A model generated the notes under the pieces. That model saw nothing but the letters and a program-made list of their open reading frames with translations. It did not search any database and was not told the origin of the DNA. Below are positions 13,425 through 19,264 of a DNA stretch of 19,264 nucleotides, piece by piece (within the stretch, counting starts at the first letter, position 1; each line of letters opens with the position of its first letter). The translations under genes and the position numbers were made by a program. The stretch is from T1Sed10-7 sp047921175 (GTDB lineage Bacteria > Actinomycetota > Nitriliruptoria > Nitriliruptorales > Nitriliruptoraceae), in the NCBI GenBank assembly GCA_047921175.1, contig JBLRWQ010000055.1, positions 1 to 19,264 of the forward strand, given 5' to 3'.

Positions 13425-16145
13425 ATGCCCCCGCTGCCCAAGGCCTACGACCCCGCTGCCGTCGAGTCCCGGATCTACGAGGACTGGCGCGCGGCGGGGC
13501 TGTTCCACGCCGAGCCCGACGACGACGGCGAGCCGTACTCCATCGTCATCCCGCCGCCGAACGTCACCGGGTCGCTGCACGTCGGCCACGCGCTGGACAA
13601 CACGATCCAGGACGTGCTCATCCGCCGGGCCCGGATGCAGGGCCGCAACGCCGTGTGGATCCCGGGTACCGACCACGCCGGCATCGCCACGCAGAACGTG
13701 GTCGAGAAGCAGCTCGCCGAGGAGGGAACCGACCGGCACGCGCTCGGCCGCGAGGCGTTCCTCGAGCGGGTCTGGGCCTGGCGCGAGCAGTCCGGCGGGC
13801 AGATCCTCAACCAGCTCGAGAAGCTCGGTGCCTCGGCCGACTGGGACCGGGAGGTGTTCACCTTCGACGGTCCCCGCTCCGAGGCGGTGCGCGAGGTCTT
13901 CGTCTCCCTGTACGAGCAGGGGCTGATCTACCGCGGCGAGCGGCTCATCAACTGGTGCGTGCGCTGCCACACCGCCCTGTCCGACATCGAGGTGGAGCAC
14001 GAGGACGCCACCGGAGAGCTGGCCCGGTTCGTCTACCCCCTCGCCGACCCCGGCGCCGTGCCGGACGAGCTGCTCGCCAGCACCGAGGTGGCGGACGCCG
14101 GGCTCGTCCGCGCCCCGAACGGCGAGCTCGGCATCGAGGTGGCGACCACCCGGGCGGAGACGATGCTCGGGGACACCGCCATCGCCGTGCACCCCGACGA
14201 TGCGCGCTACCAGGCGATCGTCGGGATGGAGGTGCGCCACCCGTTCCAGGACCGGACCTTCGCGGTCGTCGCCGACGACTACGTCGACCCGGCCTTCGGG
14301 TCCGGCGCGGTCAAGATCACCCCGGCCCACGACCCGAACGACCTCGCCATCGCCGAGCGCCACGACCTCGACATCATCGACATCATGGACGACCTCGGGG
14401 TGCTCACCGAGGTGGTGGGGGAGCGGTTCGCGGGCGAGGACCGCGTCGCGGCCCGCGCCTCGGTCAAGGACGCCCTCGAGGAGGCCGGGCTGCTCGTCCG
14501 GGTCGATGCGCACGAGCACTCGGTCGGGCACTGCTCGCGCTGCGGCACCGTGGTCGAGCCGCGGCTGAGCCTGCAGTGGTTCGTCGCGATGCGTGCACTC
14601 GCGGACAAGGCCGCCCAGGCCGTGCGCGACGGCCGGACGGTGTTCGTGCCGGCGTCCCGCACCAAGCCGTTCCTGGACTGGCTCGACGACCTGCACGACT
14701 GGTGCATCTCGCGCCAGATCTGGTGGGGGCACCGCATCCCGGCCTGGTACGGCCCCGACGGCGAGGTGCGGGTCTCCCGGGAGGACCTCGACGAGGAGGG
14801 CTGGGTCCAGGACGAGGACGTGCTGGACACCTGGTTCTCCTCCCAGCTGTGGCCGTTCAGCGTGTTCGGCTGGCCCGAGGACACGCGTGAGCTGCGCACC
14901 TGGTTCCCCACCTCGGTGCTGGTGACCGGGTACGACATCAACACCTTCTGGGTGTCGCGCATGCTGATGATCAGCCTGTGGTTCACCGACGAGGTGCCCT
15001 TCCACGTGGTCCACAACCACGGGCTCGTGCGCGACGAGCACGGCAAGAAGATGTCGAAGTCGTTCGGCAACGTCATCGACCCGCTCGACCTCGTGGAGCG
15101 CTACGGCGCGGACGCGACCCGCTTCGCCCTGCTGCGCTCCGCCTCGCCCGGCGCGGACGTGCCGCTGGCGGAGGAGTGGGTCGAGGGCACGAAGCGGTTC
15201 GCGAACAAGCTCTGGAACGTGGCCTCCTTCGTGCTGGCCCGGCTGGAGGCCAACCCGGGCCAGCCCGGCGCCGACCTCGAGCCGCTGCGGCCGCACGAGC
15301 AGCTCACCCTCGAGGACCGTTGGATCCTCTCGCGCCTGCACGCGGCCCACACCGCCGCGGAGGCGGCCTACGAGGCCTACGACTGGGCCACGGTGTGCCG
15401 CACGCTCTACCACTTCGTGTGGGACGAGCTGGCCGACTGGTTCGTCGAGGCCGTGAAGCTGCGGCTGTACGGCGACGACGCCGAGGCGGCCGCGGCCGCC
15501 CGTCGGGTCGGCCGGCACGTGCTCGACCACGTGCTGCGCCTGCTGCACCCGGTGATGCCGTTCCTGACCGAGACCCTGTGGCGCACCCTGACCGGCGCGG
15601 CCGGGGGGCGGGACTCGCTGATGGTCGCGGCCTGGCCGGAAGCCGATCCCGCGTGGCACGACGGGCAGGCCGAGGCCGCGTTCGCGGTCCTGCAGGACCT
15701 GGTCACCGAGACCAACCGGTTCCGCTCGCAGAACAGCGTCGCACCGTCGAAGCGGTTCAAGCTGCTGATCGCCTCCGACCAGCGGGCCCTGCTGGACGAC
15801 CAGGCGGCGCTGCTGTCCTCGCTCGCGGGCCTGAGCGAGGTGGAGACCACCCACGAGCTCGGGGACCGGGCGGGGACCTCCACGATCCGGTTCCGCAGCG
15901 GCCAGGCGCAGGTCGACCTCGCCGGGCTCATCGACGTCGAGGCGGAGCTGGCGCGGCTCGACAAGGAGCTCGGCAAGGCCCGCGGTGATCTCGCCCGGGT
16001 CGAGGGCAAGCTCGCCAACGAGGGCTTCGTCGCCAACGCGCCCGCCGAGGTGGTGGACAAGGAGCGGGCCAAGCGCGAGGAAGCGGTCGAGGCGATCGCG
16101 GTGCTCGAGGAGCGCATCGCCGCGTTGTCCGCGCTCGGCTCGTGA
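13425..16145 (+). CDS. valS: Valyl-tRNA synthetase
   Basis: A 906-residue class I synthetase that charges tRNA-Val. The ATP-binding HIGH motif is in PPPNVTGSLHVGHAL (HVGH at 52–55), and KMSKS is exact at 542–546 in GKKMSKSFGNV. The inserted editing (CP1) domain is marked by TTRAETMLGDTAIAVHPDD near residues 240–258. Further on, WCISRQIWWGHRIPAWY and the anticodon-binding helical domain are normal. The C-terminus ends in the charged coiled coil typical of bacterial ValRS (about 835–905, ELARLDKELGKARGDL and on). Length and order are standard. The ATG at 13425 lacks a clear ribosome-binding site but is where homology starts. In many actinobacteria valS is close to clpX; here about 7 kb lies between. 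Confidence 0.98.
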   Translation: MPPLPKAYDPAAVESRIYEDWRAAGLFHAEPDDDGEPYSIVIPPPNVTGSLHVGHALDNTIQDVLIRRARMQGRNAVWIPGTDHAGIATQNVVEKQLAEEGTDRHALGREAFLERVWAWREQSGGQILNQLEKLGASADWDREVFTFDGPRSEAVREVFVSLYEQGLIYRGERLINWCVRCHTALSDIEVEHEDATGELARFVYPLADPGAVPDELLASTEVADAGLVRAPNGELGIEVATTRAETMLGDTAIAVHPDDARYQAIVGMEVRHPFQDRTFAVVADDYVDPAFGSGAVKITPAHDPNDLAIAERHDLDIIDIMDDLGVLTEVVGERFAGEDRVAARASVKDALEEAGLLVRVDAHEHSVGHCSRCGTVVEPRLSLQWFVAMRALADKAAQAVRDGRTVFVPASRTKPFLDWLDDLHDWCISRQIWWGHRIPAWYGPDGEVRVSREDLDEEGWVQDEDVLDTWFSSQLWPFSVFGWPEDTRELRTWFPTSVLVTGYDINTFWVSRMLMISLWFTDEVPFHVVHNHGLVRDEHGKKMSKSFGNVIDPLDLVERYGADATRFALLRSASPGADVPLAEEWVEGTKRFANKLWNVASFVLARLEANPGQPGADLEPLRPHEQLTLEDRWILSRLHAAHTAAEAAYEAYDWATVCRTLYHFVWDELADWFVEAVKLRLYGDDAEAAAAARRVGRHVLDHVLRLLHPVMPFLTETLWRTLTGAAGGRDSLMVAAWPEADPAWHDGQAEAAFAVLQDLVTETNRFRSQNSVAPSKRFKLLIASDQRALLDDQAALLSSLAGLSEVETTHELGDRAGTSTIRFRSGQAQVDLAGLIDVEAELARLDKELGKARGDLARVEGKLANEGFVANAPAEVVDKERAKREEAVEAIAVLEERIAALSALGS

Positions 16146-16197
16146 GGCTGCGGTCCTGACGGCAACGTGCGATGCTGGCACGACAAGGAGGTCGACG

Positions 16198-16608
16198 GTG
16201 ACGGTGGAACGGTTCGGCTTCGCCTTCGACCGGCCCTTCGTGCCGATGCTCACGCTGCTCGGCGTGCGGCGCGGTCGGGCCGAGGTCGTCCTCGACGACA
16301 CCCACCTGCGCGCACGCTTCGGTCCGTTCCGGCTCGAGACGCCGCTGACGAACGTGCGCAGCGTGCAGATCACCCGCGACTACCGCTGGTGGCGGGCGAT
16401 CGGCCCACGTGGCTCCTTCGCCGATCGCGGGGCGACCTTCGGGACGACCACCCGGGCGGGCACCTGCGTCTGCTTCCACGAGCCCGTCCCCGCGCTGTTC
16501 GGGCAGCGGATGCTGCACCCGGCGCTGACCGTCACCGTCACCGATCCGGAGGCGCTGGCGGCCGCGATCCGGCGTCGAGCTCCCCACCTCGAGGAGCCGT
16601 CCGGCTGA
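16198..16608 (+). CDS. Conserved-looking hypothetical protein, possibly PH-like fold
   Basis: A 136-residue soluble protein with no signal peptide or membrane helix. It is rich in beta pattern: MTVERFGFAFDRPF, AEVVLDDTHLRARFGPFRLETPL, VRSVQITRDYRWWRAIGPRGSFADRG, CVCFHEPV, and a closing helix DPEALAAAIRRRA. The alternation of a membrane-facing-like edge (RWWRAIGPRG) with short strands recalls small bacterial PH-like proteins, but I do not recognise a named family. The GTG at 16198 is well supported by AAGGAG six bases upstream; the longer open frame overlaps valS and is rejected. The gene starts 52 bp after valS, with no obvious promoter between, so co-transcription is likely. The 55 bp after its stop separates it from the converging IclR gene, with only a 5-bp hairpin (16624–16636). 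Confidence 0.75.
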   Translation: MTVERFGFAFDRPFVPMLTLLGVRRGRAEVVLDDTHLRARFGPFRLETPLTNVRSVQITRDYRWWRAIGPRGSFADRGATFGTTTRAGTCVCFHEPVPALFGQRMLHPALTVTVTDPEALAAAIRRRAPHLEEPSG

Positions 16609-16663
16609 CCGACATCGACCCGACCGCGTCGCGCGGCAGCATGCCCCGTCCCGACCTGCCGCA

Positions 16664-17440
16664 TCACGAGCTCCCCGGCGCGACGCCGTGCAGGCGTGCG
16701 GTCAGTGCCGCTGCGGTGGTCGTCACCGCCGGGACGATCGTCGCGAGCCGGGTGTCCGCGTCCGCGTCGCTGCGCACCGTGATGGCCACGCCCGCGACCG
16801 GCCGGCCCGTGTGATCGAAGGCGGCGGCCGCGATCGAGGCGTAGCCGAGGGTGACCTCGCCGTCCTCGGTCGCGTGCCCCCGGGTCCGGGTCTCGGCCAG
16901 GAGTCGGCGCAGGTCGCGGGGCGTGGCCGGCCCGAGGCCCGTGCGGCCCACGAGGGCGGCCGCGTCGGGGTACAGGGCCCGGATCTGCGCGGCCGGCAGG
17001 TGCGCGAGGAGCGCGCGACCGGACGCGGTCAGGTGGGCCGGCAGCCGCACGCCGACGTCCGAGACGAGCGGCTCGTAGGACCGTGGCCGTTCCTCCAGCA
17101 GGTACAGCACGTCCCGGCCGTCGAGCACGCCGAGGTGGCCGTTGGCGCCGGCCTCGTCCACGAGCCGACCGAGCAGGGGCCGGGCGAGCCGCTCCAGGCC
17201 GTCGTGGCGGAGGTAGGCGGACCCGACCTCGAAGGCCGCGACGCCGAGCCCGTAGCGGTGCTCCTCGGGCAGGTGGGCGACGAAGCCCTCGGCGATCATG
17301 GCCGTGAGCAGGTGGTAGACGCTCGACCGCGGGAGGTCGAGGTCCCGCGCCACGGCTGCGGCGGAGACGGGTCGTGGTCGGCTCGCGAGGTAGCGCAGCA
17401 CCCGCAGGGCCTGGGAGGCGGCGGGGACGGCGCGGGCCAT
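16664..17440 (-). CDS. IclR-family transcriptional regulator (candidate hut regulator)
   Basis: A 258-residue protein with an N-terminal winged helix (about 8–62: ASQALRVLRYLASRPRPVSAAAVARDLDLPRSSVYHLLTAM, split here by helices) and a C-terminal IclR effector domain. In the latter, GSAYLRHDGLERLARPLLGRL and LPAHLTASGRALLAHLP (around 130–145) are family hallmarks. ATG at 17440 has GGAGG about six bases upstream; the longer open frame upstream has no homology and would cross the hutH start. It is divergent from hutH, sharing 124 bp with a perfect 16-bp palindrome. IclR-type HutR controls histidine catabolism in Corynebacterium, so a similar role is a reasonable inference from location. Confidence 0.9.
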   Translation of the reverse strand: MARAVPAASQALRVLRYLASRPRPVSAAAVARDLDLPRSSVYHLLTAMIAEGFVAHLPEEHRYGLGVAAFEVGSAYLRHDGLERLARPLLGRLVDEAGANGHLGVLDGRDVLYLLEERPRSYEPLVSDVGVRLPAHLTASGRALLAHLPAAQIRALYPDAAALVGRTGLGPATPRDLRRLLAETRTRGHATEDGEVTLGYASIAAAAFDHTGRPVAGVAITVRSDADADTRLATIVPAVTTTAAALTARLHGVAPGSS

Positions 17441-17493
17441 GGTCGCCTCCTCGGGTCGCACCGGCGCAGCGGTCGCTGCCGGTCCGGGCTCAA

Positions 17494-17509
17494 GTCTCGC
17501 ATACGAGAC
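17494..17509. promoter_or_regulatory. 16-bp palindrome, candidate IclR operator
   Basis: GTCTCGCATACGAGAC has perfect 6-bp arms around CATA and lies in the 124-bp gap between the divergent IclR gene and hutH. Its inner 14 bases have the TCT–AT–AGA layout recalled for Corynebacterium HutR sites. It is 54 bp from the IclR start and 55 bp from hutH, well placed to control both. Confidence 0.5.
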
Positions 17510-17564
17510 GCCGGGTGGCGCGGTGCCCCTCGACGCCGCGGCCGATCGGGTGTGGGATGGAGGC

Positions 17565-19264
17565 ATGACGACCCGCCCGACCCACGCGTCCCCGTCCGGT
17601 GGCGGTCCCGCGCCCCGGTCCACCGCGGTGATCCTCGACGGGACCCCACCCACCCCGGCGGCGGTGGTGGCCGTCGCGCGCCACGATGCGCCGGTCCACC
17701 TCGACGCGGCCGCCCGGATCCGTATCGACGCGGGGCGGGCCGTGGTCGAGCACCTCGCCGACCAGGACCGCCCGGCCTACGGCGTCTCCACCGGGTTCGG
17801 AGCCCTGGCCACCCGCTCGATCCCCCCCGAACGACGCGTCCAGTTGCAGCGCTCCCTGATCCGCTCGCATGCGGCCGGGTCCGGCCCCGAGGTGGAGCGC
17901 GAGGTCGTCCGGGCGATGATGCTGCTGCGGCTCCGCACGCTCGCGACCGGACACACCGGGGTCCGGGCCGAGGTGGCGGACCTGCTGGCGGGGCTGCTGA
18001 ACGCCTCCCTCACCCCCGTCGTGCACGAGTACGGCTCGCTCGGGTGCTCCGGCGACCTCGCGCCGCTCGCCCACGTGGCGTTGGCGTTGCTCGGCGAGGG
18101 AGAGGTCCGCGATGCCGAGGGCGTGCGCCGCCCCGCTACCGAGGCGCTGGCCGCGGCCGGGCTCGCGCCCGTGGAGCTCCAGGCCAAGGAGGGCCTCGCG
18201 CTCATCAACGGCACCGACGGCATGCTCGGGATGCTGGTGCTCGCCACCCACGACCTCGCGATGCTGCTCAAGGTCGCCGACGTGGCTGCGGCGATGAGCA
18301 TCGAGGCCCTGCTCGGGTCCGACCGGGTGCTGGCCGCCGACCTGCAGGCGCTCCGGCCCCAGCCCGGCCAGGCGGTCGCCGCCGCCAACCTGCGCCGGCT
18401 GCTCGACGGCTCGCCGATCGTGGCCAGCCACCGCACCCCCGACTGCACGCGGGTCCAGGACGCCTACTCGCTGCGCTGCGCCCCGCAGGTCCACGGGGCG
18501 GCCCGCGACACCCTCGACCACGCCCGTCGGGTGGCCGGCTACGAGCTGGCCAGCACGATCGACAACCCGGTCGTGACCACCGACGGGCGGATCGAGTCCA
18601 ACGGCAACTTCCACGGCGCACCCGTGGGCTACGTGCTGGACTTCCTCGCCATCGCCGTCGCGGACGTGGCCTCGATGGCCGAGCGGCGCACCGACCGTTT
18701 CCTCGACGTCGCCCGCAACCAGGACCTCCCCGCCTTCCTGGCCGACGACCCCGGCGTGGACTCCGGGCTCATGATCGCCCAGTACACCCAGGCGGCCATC
18801 GTGTCGGAGTGCAAGCGCCTGGCCGCACCCGCCAGCGTCGACTCGATCCCATCCTCGGCGATGCAGGAGGACCACGTCTCCATGGGCTGGTCCGCGGCCC
18901 GCAAGCTCCGGCGTGCCCTGGACGGGCTGACGCGGGTGCTGGCCATCGAGGTGGTCACTGCCGCCCGGGCGCTCGACCTCCGGGCGCCGCTGACCCCGGC
19001 CGCCGGCACCGGGGCGGCGCGCACGGCCCTGCGCACCGTGGTCGCCGGTCCCGGCCCCGACCGCTGGCTCGCGCCGGAGCTCGAGGCCGCCACCGAGCTG
19101 GTGCGCTCCGGCGCGCTGCTCGCCGCCGTCGAGGGCAGCCGTGAAATCGGATTCGCGGTCATCGCCACGACCCTCGTGCTGGTGTCGGTGTTCCTGCCGA
19201 TCTCTTTCATCCAGGGCAACATCGGGCGGCTGTTCCGCGAGTTCGGCGTGGCGGTGGCGGCCGC
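17565..19264 (+). CDS. hutH: Histidine ammonia-lyase, 3' end replaced by an RND segment (open at right edge)
   Basis: HutH converts L-histidine to urocanate and ammonia, the first step of histidine breakdown. Genuine HutH sequence covers about 523 residues to LLAAVE (codon ending 19133). It includes Y72 in YGVSTGFG, SHAAG (101–105), and the MIO cofactor tripeptide CSG at 161–163 in YGSLGCSGDLAPLAH (actinobacterial enzymes have CSG where others have ASG). SNGNFHGAP and QEDHVSMGWSAARK are also intact. Only about eight C-terminal residues and the stop seem missing; the frame continues into an RND-pump segment. The ATG at 17565 is chosen for position, but GGAGG is only one base away; GTG at 17628 is an alternative nearer the usual start. 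hutU and hutI are not in the window. Confidence 0.93.
   Translation, partial: MTTRPTHASPSGGGPAPRSTAVILDGTPPTPAAVVAVARHDAPVHLDAAARIRIDAGRAVVEHLADQDRPAYGVSTGFGALATRSIPPERRVQLQRSLIRSHAAGSGPEVEREVVRAMMLLRLRTLATGHTGVRAEVADLLAGLLNASLTPVVHEYGSLGCSGDLAPLAHVALALLGEGEVRDAEGVRRPATEALAAAGLAPVELQAKEGLALINGTDGMLGMLVLATHDLAMLLKVADVAAAMSIEALLGSDRVLAADLQALRPQPGQAVAAANLRRLLDGSPIVASHRTPDCTRVQDAYSLRCAPQVHGAARDTLDHARRVAGYELASTIDNPVVTTDGRIESNGNFHGAPVGYVLDFLAIAVADVASMAERRTDRFLDVARNQDLPAFLADDPGVDSGLMIAQYTQAAIVSECKRLAAPASVDSIPSSAMQEDHVSMGWSAARKLRRALDGLTRVLAIEVVTAARALDLRAPLTPAAGTGAARTALRTVVAGPGPDRWLAPELEAATELVRSGALLAAVEGSREIGFAVIATTLVLVSVFLPISFIQGNIGRLFREFGVAVAA
19134..19264 (+). CDS. Internal fragment of an RND-family efflux pump (HAE1 type), fused in frame to hutH
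   Basis: The last 43 codons read GSREIGFAVIATT..., a hydrophobic helix (LVLVSVFLPISFI), then QGNIGRLFREFGVAVAA. This matches the region of AcrB/MexB-type RND pumps around the fifth membrane helix; there is no start, no stop, and nothing of the rest of the pump. It shares the hutH reading frame. Codons ending in A or T (CGT, GAA, GGA, TCT) are more frequent than just upstream, hinting at a different origin. It may be a true rearrangement or an assembly junction. Confidence 0.85.

Noticed and set aside
13119..16373. A 1084-codon open frame on the minus strand across valS
   Set aside because: It mirrors valS codon for codon in a high-GC genome, gives a low-complexity Arg/Val/Gly/His peptide without any domain, and valS on the other strand is certain.
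18030..18060. CSG instead of ASG in the MIO motif of HutH, as a possible broken active site
   Set aside because: As I recall, Streptomyces histidine ammonia-lyases have the same GSLGCSGDLAPL sequence and are active, so this is normal for actinobacterial enzymes.

Overview
The window is very GC-rich, with dense, almost overlapping genes, few A/T-ending codons and GTG starts at several genes. It carries a tig–clpP–clpX block, a valS gene and an actinobacterial-style histidine ammonia-lyase. Together these point to a member of the Actinomycetota, probably not a Streptomyces or Mycobacterium (one clpP only, unusual gene order); a deep-branching lineage is possible but cannot be fixed from this sequence alone.

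Layout. 1–700, minus strand: the start of a proline-rich protein running off the left edge, a HIT-family protein, and tRNA-Gly(TCC). 860–4160: a ribosome-associated HPF/RaiA-like protein, tRNA-Pro(TGG) on the minus strand, trigger factor with a repeated acidic tail and a strong 3' hairpin, and a reversed lipoprotein gene. 4175–6258: clpP and clpX. 6302–10162, minus strand: a three-gene importer operon whose binding protein closely matches UgpB (sn-glycerol-3-phosphate), followed by two permeases (UgpA-like and UgpE-like) and no ATPase. 10328–13294, plus strand: a PLP-dependent serine/threonine dehydratase, then a translationally coupled pair (multi-pass DUF2157-like protein and a single-pass protein with a propeller-like outer domain). 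13425–16608: valS and a small hypothetical protein. 16664–end: a divergent pair, an IclR-type regulator and hutH.

How the genes fit together. Trigger factor, ClpP and ClpX form the usual folding/proteolysis cluster, with the HPF-like protein and tRNAs close by as other translation genes. In many actinobacteria valS lies close to clpX; here about 7 kb of transport and metabolic genes separates them. The IclR gene and hutH share an intergenic region holding a perfect palindrome, which suggests local control of histidine breakdown. The ugp-like operon probably borrows an ATPase encoded elsewhere.

Oddities. The last 130 bases are not HutH: the hutH frame runs without a stop into a segment of an RND efflux pump, so the right edge is a rearrangement or, more likely, an assembly/chimera junction. 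The UgpA-like permease has an N-terminal membrane extension and an extra two-helix insert. A recurring TACGCT/TAGCGT-type -10 hexamer lies in front of several genes, at exactly the same distance from both tRNAs. I found no CRISPR array, insertion sequence, phage gene or clearly new defence or biosynthetic system.
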